Source of the DNA: Rhizobium mongolense USDA 1844
GTDB lineage: Bacteria; Pseudomonadota; Alphaproteobacteria; Rhizobiales; Rhizobiaceae
Direction of reading: 5' to 3'
NCBI RefSeq assembly: GCF_000419765.1
Contig: NZ_ATTQ01000001.1
Span: 115-64,114 of the forward strand
DNA: 64,000 nucleotides
Below the pieces are notes generated by a model. That model searched no databases. It was not told the DNA's origin and saw only the letters and a program-made list of their open reading frames with translations. Of the stretch, positions 17,301-25,847 are shown piece by piece; the first letter of the stretch is position 1; every line of letters begins with the position of its first letter. Position numbers and translations under genes: made by a program.

Positions 17301-17362
17301 ATACGCCACGTATGCAACTACCAGACATACGCCACGTATGTCAATACATATACGTCACGTAT
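17301..17362. promoter_or_regulatory. Three tandem copies of a palindromic operator
   Basis: The 13-base near-palindrome ATACGCCACGTAT occurs at 17301-17313 and 17327-17339, and the variant ATACGTCACGTAT, closer to perfect symmetry, at 17350-17362. Centre spacings are 26 and 23 bases, about two helical turns. They lie between the ridA-like gene and the tetR gene, as expected for TetR autoregulation and control of the divergent partner. Confidence 0.75.
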
Positions 17363-17378
17363 GTGAAAAGCGGGAGTC

Positions 17379-17969
17379 ATGATGATGGCAAAGCGACGCG
17401 TCGAGATGATGGAAGAGACCCGCGCAAAGCTGGTTGCGGCCGCGCGAAAGGCATTTGCCGAAAAAGGCTACGCTGCCTCCATGGACGAGCTGACCGCCGA
17501 GGCCGGCCTCACTCGGGGAGAGCTTTATCACAACTTCGGCGACAAGCGTGGACTTCTGGCTGCCGTCGTCAACCAGGTAGACGCTGAAATGGCCTCGCGA
17601 GCGCAGGAGATCGGCGGCCGAGCAGAAAACGCCTGGGAAGGGCTGCCTACTGAGGGTACAGCCTATATCGAAATGGCGCTCGATCCCGAAGTACAGCGGA
17701 TCGTTCTGCTCGACGGGCCAGCGGTCCTCGGAGATCCATCGCAATGGCCTAGTCAGAGCAACTGCTTGCAGGCGACAAAGCAGACGGTCCAGCAGCTGAT
17801 CACGCAAGGAATTTTGAAGCCAGTGGATGCAGAGGCGGCCGCCCGGCTTCTGAATGGCGCCGCGCTCAATGCGGCCCTCTGGATTGCGGCCAGCGAAGAT
17901 CCGAAAGATGTATTACCGAAAGCCGCCCAGGCCTTCCGTTACCTGGCCACAGGTCTGCTTGCAAATTGA
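17379..17969 (+). CDS. TetR-family transcriptional regulator
   Basis: A 196-residue TetR repressor. The DNA-binding domain is at residues 10-60 (TRAKLVAAARKAFAEKGYAA, then ELTAEAGLTRGELYHNFGDK), followed by a ligand domain with a TetR_C-like helix set (PEVQRIVLLDGPAVLGDP). The Trp-Pro segment GDPSQWPSQ is typical of the subgroup. Three ATG codons in a row at 17379 follow GGGAG. It probably binds the three palindromes at 17301-17362 and represses both itself and the RidA-like gene. The inducer is unknown. Confidence 0.9.
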   Translation: MMMAKRRVEMMEETRAKLVAAARKAFAEKGYAASMDELTAEAGLTRGELYHNFGDKRGLLAAVVNQVDAEMASRAQEIGGRAENAWEGLPTEGTAYIEMALDPEVQRIVLLDGPAVLGDPSQWPSQSNCLQATKQTVQQLITQGILKPVDAEAAARLLNGAALNAALWIAASEDPKDVLPKAAQAFRYLATGLLAN

Positions 17970-18500
17970 TGATATCATCCGCGCTGCCCCACGCCGCGAT
18001 CGTGCGCCTGCCCGGATGGCAAAAGATCCTTCATAGCGGCCCTGCCGCCGGTCGCTCGACCCTTGGCGTCGCGTGCTCTCTACGGCCCGGAACCGCACGA
18101 ACCGCGATCACGCAATGGTAGCAGGAAATACGAAATTTCTTCGTTACCCTTTTGCTTCAATGCAACCGCAACACCTGCCCCTGCCTGGAGAAAGGGCAGG
18201 TGCGGGATTGTTGAACGGACCGTGAGGTTAGGAGCGCAACCCTCCTTCGTCCCGAGAAATCGCAATCAAGCCGCCAAGGAACCTAATCTGCGCTGCTGGC
18301 ATAGTGGGTAATGAGGTGTCGAATTGCCTCGGTGAAAGAAGTTCCTTGCCGCTTGCACCTCTTCGTTCTCTTGAAAGCCGCACGGATGGCTTTTTTTGCG
18401 GAATTATGTAGCAAATGCCACCAGCCGGTGATCGTGCGCGGTGACCGCTTTGCGCCGCCAACAGCGGTCATGCGTAGTTTCAGCGTGCACGCTGAAACAG
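17970..18500. other. Intergenic region between tetR and araC-type genes
   Basis: No supported gene. A hairpin CACCTGCCC/GGGCAGGTG (18172-18180 and 18194-18202, 13-base loop) without a T-run lies after tetR. Open frames at 18228-18471 and 18311-18571 lack start signals. Confidence 0.35.
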
Positions 18501-19391
18501 TCAGGCCGACAGAAGCTTTCCGATGTCTCGGCGTGGCGGAGCCCCGAACAGCCGGGCATATTCCCGGCTGAACTGTGAGGGGCTGGCATAGCCCACCTCA
18601 AATGCGACCGTTTCCGCCGACATTTCGCGCGACAGCATCAGCCGGCGCGCCTCCATCAGGCGGATCTGCTTTTGAAACTGCACCGGCGTCATCGCGGTCA
18701 TTGCCTTGAACTGACGATGGAAGGCTGTCGGGCTCAGGCCGGCGAGCGCGGCAAGATCATCGACGCGCACCTGCTTGTCGAAATTGCCCCGCAATGCGTG
18801 GATCGCTTCGACCAGACGCCGGTTTCGCTCCGCGCCGACGACCATGCGGGCGAAGACACCGCCATGTGGCCCGGCCAGCAGGCGGTAGCAGAGTTCGCGC
18901 TTGACGCCGGGATAGAGCAGCGGGATTGCCTGCGGCTCGCCAAGCAGGCTGACGGCGCGCGCGGCGCAGCCGAGGATCGCCTCGTTGAGCTCCATAACGA
19001 AGGCGGCGGCATGCTCGTCGGGGGCCGGAGTGGGCGGTGCCTCCATGCTTTCATAGACTTCGCGTAGGATCGCCTGGTCGAGTTCGATCACGGCGCTGAG
19101 ATAGGGCGCATCCGGCGCGCCGTGCACCACCTGGCTTGCACCCGGCATCTCGACGCTGACGACCATGGCCTGGCTGGTGCGATAATGGAGCCTCCGTTCG
19201 CCGAACGTCGTCCATTTCGCGCCCTGCACCACGATGCAGAGCGCTGGCCGGTGGATCAGGTGGTTCGGATGCCGCTCGGAGAAGGATCGGAGCAAGGCCA
19301 GTCCGTCGATCGCGGTGAAATAGGGGCTCCCGTTTCCATGAGCCGCAAACGCGGCGACGACGGCATCATGCAACATCGAAAGAGTGCTCAA
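18501..19391 (-). CDS. AraC-family transcriptional regulator
   Basis: A regulator of about 296 residues. An AraC_N-type (PF06719) cupin-like domain fills the N-terminal half (HPNHLIHRPALCIVVQGAKW, YLSAVIELDQAILREVY). Two helix-turn-helix units fill the C-terminal 100 residues (VDDLAALAGLSPTAFHRQFK, SAETVAFEVGYASPSQFSRE, then YARLFGAPPRRDI). The start is chosen at TTG 19391 because GGGGGA precedes it; ATG 19376 is the alternative. It is divergent from an SDR gene, the usual arrangement in this group, where AraC controls an adjacent oxidoreductase. Confidence 0.88.
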   Translation of the reverse strand: MSTLSMLHDAVVAAFAAHGNGSPYFTAIDGLALLRSFSERHPNHLIHRPALCIVVQGAKWTTFGERRLHYRTSQAMVVSVEMPGASQVVHGAPDAPYLSAVIELDQAILREVYESMEAPPTPAPDEHAAAFVMELNEAILGCAARAVSLLGEPQAIPLLYPGVKRELCYRLLAGPHGGVFARMVVGAERNRRLVEAIHALRGNFDKQVRVDDLAALAGLSPTAFHRQFKAMTAMTPVQFQKQIRLMEARRLMLSREMSAETVAFEVGYASPSQFSREYARLFGAPPRRDIGKLLSA

Positions 19392-19522
19392 TCGGATCCC
19401 CCGCAAATCTGGAATTCCAAATTAACGCTGGAGGCAGGATCAGGCAAGAAAGAAGCCGGTTCCGGCATGTTCGCCCGTGCTTCGCCCTCTTATGTTCACC
19501 GTCATCACAAAGGAGAACGGCG

Positions 19523-20293
19523 ATGACACAGAATTCCCAACGCAAAATCGCAATCGTCACCGGCGGCAGCCGCGGGCTGGGCCGCAACACCGTGCTCAAC
19601 CTCGCCAGACGTAGTGTCGACTCAATCCTCACCTACAATTCCAGCAGGGCGGAAGCCGAAAAGGTCGTGGCCCTGGTTGCTGAAGCCGGCGCCAAAGCCA
19701 TTGCCCTCAAGCTCGACACCGGCGACGCCCACGGTTTCGACCCTTTCGTCGACGCCGTAAAGCAGGCGCTTGCCGATCTGGGCGCCGCCGAGCGCTTCGA
19801 CTACCTCGTCAACAATGCCGGAACCTCGCACCACAACAGCATCGAGGCGACGACGGGAGATGAACTGGACATGCTTTACAATGTGCACTTCAAGGGTGTT
19901 TTCTTCTTGACGCAGAAGCTCTTGCCGCTGATCAATGACGGCGGCCGGATCGTCAACCTGTCGAGCGGCCTGACTCGCATCATTGTTCCTGGCAGCGCTG
20001 CTTACGGTGCGATGAAGGGAGCGGTCGAGGTGCTGACCCGGTACATGGCAAAGGAGCTGGGACCGCGTCACATCGCCGTCAATGTCGTCGCGCCCGGCGC
20101 CATCCAGACCGACTTTAGCGGCGGTATGGTCCGCGACAATCCGGGTCTGAACCAGCGTGTCGCCGAAATGACGGCGCTGGGCCGCGCCGGCCTGCCCGAC
20201 GATATTGGTCCGATGATTGCCTCGCTGCTCTCTGAGGACAACCGCTGGGTCAATGCCCAACGCATCGAGGTCTCCGGCGGCATGTCAATCTGA
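19523..20293 (+). CDS. SDR-family NAD(P)-dependent oxidoreductase
   Basis: A 256-residue classical short-chain dehydrogenase. It has the nucleotide motif TGGSRGLGRN (residues 14-23), NNAG (about 93-96), catalytic Ser in NLSSGLTRI, the pair Tyr-x-x-x-Lys in AAYGAMKGAV (about 160-170), and the C-terminal GGMSI. The residue pattern after the first strand (YNSSRAEA) favours NADP(H). AAGGAGAACGGCG precedes the ATG. It is divergent from the AraC regulator and followed by a Tat-exported hydrolase. Substrate unknown. Confidence 0.9.
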   Translation: MTQNSQRKIAIVTGGSRGLGRNTVLNLARRSVDSILTYNSSRAEAEKVVALVAEAGAKAIALKLDTGDAHGFDPFVDAVKQALADLGAAERFDYLVNNAGTSHHNSIEATTGDELDMLYNVHFKGVFFLTQKLLPLINDGGRIVNLSSGLTRIIVPGSAAYGAMKGAVEVLTRYMAKELGPRHIAVNVVAPGAIQTDFSGGMVRDNPGLNQRVAEMTALGRAGLPDDIGPMIASLLSEDNRWVNAQRIEVSGGMSI

Positions 20294-20354
20294 GATGCCG
20301 GTCCGGACCGAGTTCAAATAATCCTACCGCTTCGCAAACGATGGAGATTCGATC

Positions 20355-21134
20355 ATGATGATGAACAGACGCACATTTTCGAAAACTTTGCTCGTCGGTG
20401 CTGCCACGTCACTTGTTGCGACACATGCCGGTCTGGCCGCCACCCACACGCCTCCAAAGGCGCGCAATGTCGTTCTCGTGCATGGACTTTTCGCCGACGG
20501 ATCATGCTGGACCGAGGTTATCGCCCTGCTGCAAGCGAAGGGCCTAAACTGCACGGCGGTCCAGAACCCGCTCACTACGCTGCCCGATGCCGTGGCGGCC
20601 GCCCGGCGCATCCTCGACCGGCAGGACGGTCCAACCGTCTTTGTCGGCCACTCCTTTTCGGGGATGATCCTCACCGAAGCAGGCGTACATCCGAACGTCT
20701 CTTCACTGGTTTATGTCGCTGCCCGAGCACCGGATGCAGGTGAGGACTATGCAGCTTTGGCAAAAACCTACCCGACACCACCCGCAACCGCGGGCATTGT
20801 CTTCGACGGCGACGAAGGACGGCTGACGGAGGAAGCGTTCCTGCGCGATTTCGGGGGCGACCTTCCCGAGGCCAGGGCGAGGGTTCTCTATGCCGTTCAA
20901 CAACCATTCCAAAAGGCGTTGCTCACCGGCAAAACCTCAAACGCTGCTTGGCGTTCCAAGCCAAGCTACTACGCCGTTTCGACGCAAGATGGAACGATAA
21001 ATCCAGACCTGCAGCGTTTCATGGCCAGACGCATGGGCGCTAAAGCCATCGAACTCAAATCCAGCCATCTGTCGCTCATTTCACATCCGAATGAGATCAC
21101 CAAGCTCATTCTGGAAGCTGCCGGGCAATCATGA
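20355..21134 (+). CDS. Alpha/beta hydrolase with Tat-like signal
   Basis: A 259-residue alpha/beta hydrolase. Residues 1-30 carry NRRTFSKTLLVGAATSLVAT, a twin-arginine-like export signal. The fold markers are VVLVHGLFADGSCW (oxyanion loop), the nucleophile elbow VGHSFSGMI (Ser about 108) and a late His in LKSSHLSLISHP. It is a paralogue of the hydrolase at 26971-27738 (shared VHG-FAD-S-W and SLVYVAA blocks). GGAG lies before the ATG run. The last gene of the SDR pair; substrate unknown. Confidence 0.88.
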   Translation: MMMNRRTFSKTLLVGAATSLVATHAGLAATHTPPKARNVVLVHGLFADGSCWTEVIALLQAKGLNCTAVQNPLTTLPDAVAAARRILDRQDGPTVFVGHSFSGMILTEAGVHPNVSSLVYVAARAPDAGEDYAALAKTYPTPPATAGIVFDGDEGRLTEEAFLRDFGGDLPEARARVLYAVQQPFQKALLTGKTSNAAWRSKPSYYAVSTQDGTINPDLQRFMARRMGAKAIELKSSHLSLISHPNEITKLILEAAGQS

Positions 21135-21135
21135 C

Positions 21136-21262
21136 ATTGGATCCCCTGACGCCGCGCGAGCCGATATTCCGAGCCTAATCGCTGCCGGCAAGGCCAACGG
21201 GGAGATCGCCGAGGCACTCGGAAAAACGCCGGCCCGGATGGCCGCGAAGGATGACGAATTGC
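21136..21262 (+). pseudogene. LuxR-type helix-turn-helix remnant
   Basis: Just after the hydrolase stop, two frames together spell a decayed LuxR C-terminal domain: DPLTPREP in one frame, then ADIPSLIAAGKANGEIAEAL and GKTPARMAAK one base later. Intact family members read LTxRExxVLxLIAxGKSNxEIAxxL. No upstream domain or start is present. Confidence 0.45.
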
Positions 21263-21733
21263 GGCGCGGATATCAAAGCCTGAAGCTAGAGTTGGAGTCG
21301 ACAAACGAGAGCGGCATCGAGGAATACCTAGCCCAGAACGCACCGTTCATCGATGCCGTGGTAAGACCACCACCAAAGACCTTATGACGGACGGCTCCGG
21401 GCCGGAAGCGGCCGCTGGTGGCATTTGCTACCTAATACCGCTTTTTTGTGAGCCGCTGTCGGATCGGATTTTCCTCCAACGTCCTTTGAATGCGACCACG
21501 AATTCAATGATGGGAGGAGAATGAACATGCTGATTGTCGCGGGCCATTACAACGTTCCGGCCGCTCGGCGGACGACTGGCGTGCAGTTCCAAGTTGGAAA
21601 TGTCCAGACGCATCACATCAGTCACTCGGGGGCCTCGGTTCTGACAGCTTAGGTGGCCGAAGCGTTCTGCTTCCCACCCCCTCGCACTTGTCAACACCGT
21701 GACGCTGTCTTTTTGAAACTGGAGGAAATCAAG
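21263..21733. other. Intergenic region before the GST gene
   Basis: No supported gene apart from the LuxR remnant just upstream. The frame continues to 21387 with DDELRRGYQSLKLELEST and is not recognised. The promoter of the GST gene should lie near 21640-21720. Confidence 0.35.
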
Positions 21734-22366
21734 ATGATGAAACTATATGGATTAGGTCCGACCCGCTCGCTTCGCGCACTTTGGGCCCTTCAAGAGCTTG
21801 ATGCGGAATTCGAGTTTGTGCCCGTCAATCTCCTGGCTGGCGAAAACCGTCGCCCCGACTTCCTGCGCCTCAATCCCGCCGGAAAACTCCCAGTGCTGGT
21901 TGACGGCGACCTTGTACTTACAGAATCCGCCGCGATTGTCATGTATTTAGCAGAGAAGTATGGCGCCAAAGGGCTTATGCCCGCCGACCTAAGGGAGCGG
22001 GCGCGGGCGTATCGCTGGTCTATGTTTGCGGTGACCGAACTTGAACAGCCGCTATGGCGGATCGCCAAGCACACCTTTATATATCCCGAAGACAAACGAC
22101 TGCCAGAAGACATAGCTCTCGCCAGAGAGGAGTTTATGGCGATGGCGGCAATTCTTGAGCGTCACATGGACGGGCGTGAGTTCATCGTTGGCGACAAAAT
22201 AACCATCGCTGATTGCGTCACCGCCTATGTTGTGGACTGGGGCAATGAAAATGGGCTGGTTGACGGCTACCCAAATCTCAAAGCTTATCTTGAGCGGATG
22301 TACGCGCGTCCCAAGGCGCCTCAGCGGATCGCCGAAGCCCTCGCAAACCTCCAACCTGTTGCCTGA
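21734..22366 (+). CDS. Glutathione S-transferase
   Basis: A 210-residue cytosolic-type GST. The thioredoxin-fold N-terminal domain runs MKLYGLGPTRSLRALWALQE with the G-site motif LPVLVDGDLVLTESAAIVMY (cis-Pro and the E-S glutathione contacts). The helical C-terminal domain contains ITIADCVTAYVVDW, the conserved folding motif with Asp. GGAGG lies about 8 bases before the ATG pair at 21734/21737. It conjugates glutathione to electrophiles; the actual substrate is unknown. The gene stands alone. Confidence 0.92.
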   Translation: MMKLYGLGPTRSLRALWALQELDAEFEFVPVNLLAGENRRPDFLRLNPAGKLPVLVDGDLVLTESAAIVMYLAEKYGAKGLMPADLRERARAYRWSMFAVTELEQPLWRIAKHTFIYPEDKRLPEDIALAREEFMAMAAILERHMDGREFIVGDKITIADCVTAYVVDWGNENGLVDGYPNLKAYLERMYARPKAPQRIAEALANLQPVA

Positions 22367-22857
22367 TAGAGATCTTCGGAAGTGCGCTCGGTGGCAGGCG
22401 GTGCTTGCATGCTATCCGAAGGGCAGCCTAGGATAAACACTGGTTGAGGACCATCGCAGGTCTCCTTCTGAGCGGAATCGTCACAGCGAACTCGGTGACA
22501 CCGGCAGCGTCTTGCGCTTGAACGCGAGCGACGGATAGATCCCCAACGGATCCTTACCAATCGCGATGTTCGATTGAGGCGGCGCAGGCAAGGAGGCGCG
22601 GAAACTGATCACCGCTGCCGTGACCTGAAGAATACGACGAGGGCTCGTCCAAAAGGTTCAAAATGGCGAGCCCTGTCGCACCTCGTGCCGCGGGAGCTCA
22701 TCTCAATTCCCGCTGCACTTGGAATCACGGTCTTTGTGTCCCTGTGAAAATGATGCCAAAAGTCAACACGGGGGCAAACTAGCTAAAAAGGATTAGTACG
22801 CTCGCGCACGTTCAGCGGAGGCGCCGCCGGGTTCTTCAGAAGCTAAATGCCTCTTGC
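22367..22857. other. Intergenic region without recognised gene
   Basis: Nothing identifiable. Frames are short and without ribosome-binding sites, and no hairpin followed by T residues is seen. Confidence 0.35.
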
Positions 22858-23020
22858 TCAGGCATCAACAATCTCCATTGTCGTGGCTTCATCAAAGTAT
22901 TTGAGCGGCAGAGTTTCAGCAATGACGGACCCTGCGCGTCTCCATGTCGCCAATCCACCAGGTGATGCCATCTTCGTCGCGTTTGACGTAATATTGCCGG
23001 CTTATTCGAATTATCACATT
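22858..23020 (-). pseudogene. Frameshifted small-protein remnant
   Basis: Read on the minus strand, one frame gives RQYYVKRDEDGITWWIGDME and, after a frame change, SVIAETLPLKYFDEATTMEI followed by VDA and a stop at 22858. Both halves look like genuine protein and appear to belong to one short polypeptide. There is no good start codon. Family not recognised. Confidence 0.35.
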
Positions 23021-23056
23021 GGTCTCTGTTTTTTGGTGAGCGGAATCACGGTCACG

Positions 23057-23278
23057 TCAATTTTTATCGCCGGCGATGCTAGCCATTAGCCGCTCCAGGC
23101 TTTGTTCGTTGGTAACACCGTGCTGATAGAAATAGATGATCTGGCTTGCGAGGTGGTCGCGCTCAGGATCGCTCGTTATGTGATGGGTAGTACAGACGCG
23201 ATCGAAGATTCTCTTGCAGATTTCAACATCGTCGTTCTGCAAAGGCATTTCACGGGCATAGAAATGGTCTCTGGTCAT
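23057..23278 (-). CDS. Small hypothetical protein (helical)
   Basis: A 73-residue protein starting MTRDHFYAREMPLQNDDVE, with ASQIIYFYQHGVTNEQSLER near the end. ATG 23278 has GAGGAACCAACC upstream. It shares its helical layout and the xIIxFYQxG-T core with the proteins at 61227-61529 (KLMIRLFQQGMTDPTDLANE) and, more weakly, 61823-62065. Function unknown; no export signal. Confidence 0.6.
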   Translation of the reverse strand: MTRDHFYAREMPLQNDDVEICKRIFDRVCTTHHITSDPERDHLASQIIYFYQHGVTNEQSLERLMASIAGDKN

Positions 23279-23524
23279 GGTTGGTTCCTCAACACTCCCT
23301 AAGAAGCCAACAGAAACCCCGCCAAAAGCGGGGTAAGGTACCTCACGAAGTTTTTGCGACAAGGGCTCGTCTAGAGAGGGGTCGAAGGCGAGCCCAAGCC
23401 ATCAGTCTGGTGCTCGAGGGATGACCCCACATTGCACTAGAGCGCACGTCGACTTCAGCGACTGGAGGGCGCTGAAAAAGCGTGCACCTAGTAACGCGCA
23501 TGAGAAGGAAAAGTTCCCACCTCT

Positions 23525-23824
23525 TCAGCGCAGGCCTTTAAAGGAGGGGCCGAAGAGGTGGGAAGCTTCTCCTGTTTTGCCGGCACGGCGAATAGAGAAT
23601 GACCTCCTTACGTCGATCTCGCTCCAACCGGCCCATTCGCCTGCTGCCCAAGAGGTTGGAAGCGAACGCAGGGCCACCTCGTTCTCCAGTATTGACGGGG
23701 GTTCAACGGAAGAGTAGCCGGAGATAGCCGGTACCTCGGCTGTTTGACGACAGTCCTCGGCTTGCAACTCGGTGTCGAGGAACCAGTTCGACAGCGCATG
23801 CCATACGGGAGCTTCTCTCAACAT
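23525..23824 (-). CDS. Small hypothetical protein, diverged DUF7079-like
   Basis: A 99-residue frame. Its first part (VWHALSNWFLDTELQAED, ISGYSSVEPPSILENEVAL, AAGEWAGWSEIDVRR) follows the pattern of small proteins that read xWxALSxLFLDTELxxxDY, then SxYSxxELxxILxxEV and AGEWAGF. The region after GWSEIDVRRSF is unusual, and Ser/Pro-rich changes suggest decay. No good ribosome-binding site is seen. It may be a pseudogene. Confidence 0.4.
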   Translation of the reverse strand: MLREAPVWHALSNWFLDTELQAEDCRQTAEVPAISGYSSVEPPSILENEVALRSLPTSWAAGEWAGWSEIDVRRSFSIRRAGKTGEASHLFGPSFKGLR

Positions 23825-23882
23825 CGAGCGCGGTTAACATCGACGCCAGTATGAGGTCTCTGGGCTGACGTGGCGAGCGCGT

Positions 23883-24791
23883 TCAGCGTCCTGCCCGCAA
23901 GACCTGTCTTGCCAGATCGATGAAGGCGCGCAGCTTCGGTTGGGCTTGAGCGCGCCGCGGAAAATAAAGGAAAAGACCAGGCGTCGTCGGCAGGAACTGC
24001 TCAAGGACAGGAACAAGTTCGCCGGCGCGCAATTCCGCTTCTACGGCGATATCGGCGACATAGGCGAGGCCAAGGCCGGCCCGTGCCCAAGAGACGAGCA
24101 ACGCACCGTCATTGACGATCAGGCTACCCGGCGGGTCGACGGAGAAGCTCCGGCCGTCGCGTTCGAATTCCCACCTGTAGAGCGCGCCCGAATTCGGAAA
24201 GCGATACCGAATTGCCTCATGGCCCGCCAGGTCCTGTGGTGCCTCCGGTCGTCCACGAGCGGCGAGATATGCGGGGCTCGCCACGACCGCCCAGGTAATG
24301 TCCCGGGAAAGTCGCACCGCGACCATATCGCGCTCGACATACTCGCCGATGCGGATGCCGGCATCGAAACTGCGTGCGGACAGGTCGACTGTCGCATCTT
24401 CGACCGCCACGTCGACTGCGACCCTCGGATACGCGCGCCTCAGCGCGGGAACGACAGGCTCCATAACCAACGGCACCGCCATGCGCGGCACTGTGAGGCG
24501 CAACAATCCCGAAGGTTCGTGCACTGAGGCGACGTCCTCGACAGCGGCGATGATTTCGGCGGCCGCAGGAGCGGTGCGCGCCACCAGAGCCGCGCCGGCT
24601 TCCGTCAGGCCGACGCGCCGCGTCGTGCGGATGAACAAAGGCGTCCCAAGCTTTTCTTCGAGGGACTTCACCGCCTGGCTTACGGCAGCTGGCGACACAC
24701 CCAGTCGCGCAGCCGCTGCGGTGAAGCTGCCCGCCGCCGCCGCCGCAAGGAAAGCTGAGAGGCCGTAGAATGGATCCGGTCGCAAGCTCAT
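23883..24791 (-). CDS. LysR-family transcriptional regulator
   Basis: A 302-residue LysR-type regulator with an N-terminal helix-turn-helix (FYGLSAFLAAAAAGSFTAAA, then LGVSPAAVSQAVKSLEEKLG and PLFIRTTRRVGLTEAG). The effector domain has DAGIRIGEYVERDMVAV and LIVNDGALLVSWARAGLGLA. The sequence style fits the DmlR/CrgA-like group that usually controls a divergent oxidoreductase. The divergent SDR gene begins 105 bases away across an AT-rich interval, so it is the likely target. Confidence 0.9.
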   Translation of the reverse strand: MSLRPDPFYGLSAFLAAAAAGSFTAAAARLGVSPAAVSQAVKSLEEKLGTPLFIRTTRRVGLTEAGAALVARTAPAAAEIIAAVEDVASVHEPSGLLRLTVPRMAVPLVMEPVVPALRRAYPRVAVDVAVEDATVDLSARSFDAGIRIGEYVERDMVAVRLSRDITWAVVASPAYLAARGRPEAPQDLAGHEAIRYRFPNSGALYRWEFERDGRSFSVDPPGSLIVNDGALLVSWARAGLGLAYVADIAVEAELRAGELVPVLEQFLPTTPGLFLYFPRRAQAQPKLRAFIDLARQVLRAGR

Positions 24792-24896
24792 GCGCCGATT
24801 ATTAACCCATGCTTTAAAATGCTGAAAGGAGATCGGGATTTTTCCCGGGAATTTCCTCGGTTAGGCTTTGCCCACCGACGGTAGAGGAGATAGGAC

Positions 24897-25769
24897 ATGA
24901 CCGACACAATTATATCCGACACAATGGTTCTGCCACGCCGCGACATTCTCACTGGCATGCTTGTTGCTGGCGCAACGGTTGGCACGGGGTTCGCCGCTCA
25001 ACCGGCAGCGGCGCAGACTCCTGGTGTCCTTCAAGGTAAGGTCGCAATCGTTACCGGGGGAACGTCTGGCATCGGCGCGGTGACCGCCGGCGTCCTAGCT
25101 CAGGCCGGAGCCAAGGTTGCGTTCAACGGCCGGCGAGAAGCACTCGGGCACGAAGTGGAGGGACGGATTCGGGCCAATGGCGGCGAGGTCGTCTATATCA
25201 AATCGGACGTGCGCGACGCCCGTCAGGTCGAGCGTTTCGTGGCTGAGACAGTCGAGCGTTACGGCCGCCTCGACATCGCCTTCAACAATGCTGGCATCGA
25301 CCTGCCGCCAGCGCCAATCGCCGACACCGATATTGCCGGCTTTGATGATCAGATTGCCACGAACCTGCGCGGTGTCTTCGTCGCAATGAAATACGAGCTG
25401 CCGCATCTCGTCCGCTCCGAAGGGGTGATGATCAACATGGCCTCGATCGGCGGCCGGCATGCCTTTCCAAACATCGTCGCCTACGGAGCTTCAAAGGCTG
25501 CCGTCATCCACATGACTCGCGCCGCCGCACAGGAGTATGGACGGCACGTACGCATCAACGCCATCGCGCCCGGAGCGATCGAGACGCCGATGCTCGAGCG
25601 CGTGCGGCGCGACTGGAAAGTCACGACCGAACAACTCGTTGGCCCCTACCCTATGCGGCGCGCCGGCACGTCGGAGGAGGTTGCGTCCCTGGTCGTTTTC
25701 CTCGCCAGCGATGCCAGTTCCTATATAAGCGGACACGTCATCGGGATCGACGGCGGCGATCTTGCTTAG
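24897..25769 (+). CDS. SDR oxidoreductase with Tat-type leader
   Basis: A 290-residue short-chain dehydrogenase with an N-terminal extension VLPRRDILTGMLVAGATVGT (residues 11-30, twin arginine and hydrophobic stretch), which suggests export, unusual for an SDR that needs a nicotinamide cofactor. The catalytic domain has TGGTSGIGAV (cofactor loop), NNAG (about 136), Ser in NMASIGG, AYGASKAAV (Tyr/Lys) and a DGGDLA end. GAGGAGATAGGAC precedes the ATG. Its partner is the divergent LysR regulator. It may be secreted together with bound cofactor; that is inference. Confidence 0.88.
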   Translation: MTDTIISDTMVLPRRDILTGMLVAGATVGTGFAAQPAAAQTPGVLQGKVAIVTGGTSGIGAVTAGVLAQAGAKVAFNGRREALGHEVEGRIRANGGEVVYIKSDVRDARQVERFVAETVERYGRLDIAFNNAGIDLPPAPIADTDIAGFDDQIATNLRGVFVAMKYELPHLVRSEGVMINMASIGGRHAFPNIVAYGASKAAVIHMTRAAAQEYGRHVRINAIAPGAIETPMLERVRRDWKVTTEQLVGPYPMRRAGTSEEVASLVVFLASDASSYISGHVIGIDGGDLA

Positions 25770-25847
25770 TTTTCTGGCTCCGAAAGCGGACGTCACCAAT
25801 CCCCACGGGTCATGTTAACATTATGAAGTTGGCATTGAGGGTGAACT

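Noticed and set aside
17301..17362. CRISPR-like array
   Set aside because: Only three 13-base palindromic units with 10-13-base gaps between divergent genes; this is an operator cluster.
18172..18202. Hairpin CACCTGCCC/GGGCAGGTG as an intrinsic terminator
   Set aside because: No T-run follows on either strand and it lies about 200 bases from the tetR stop.
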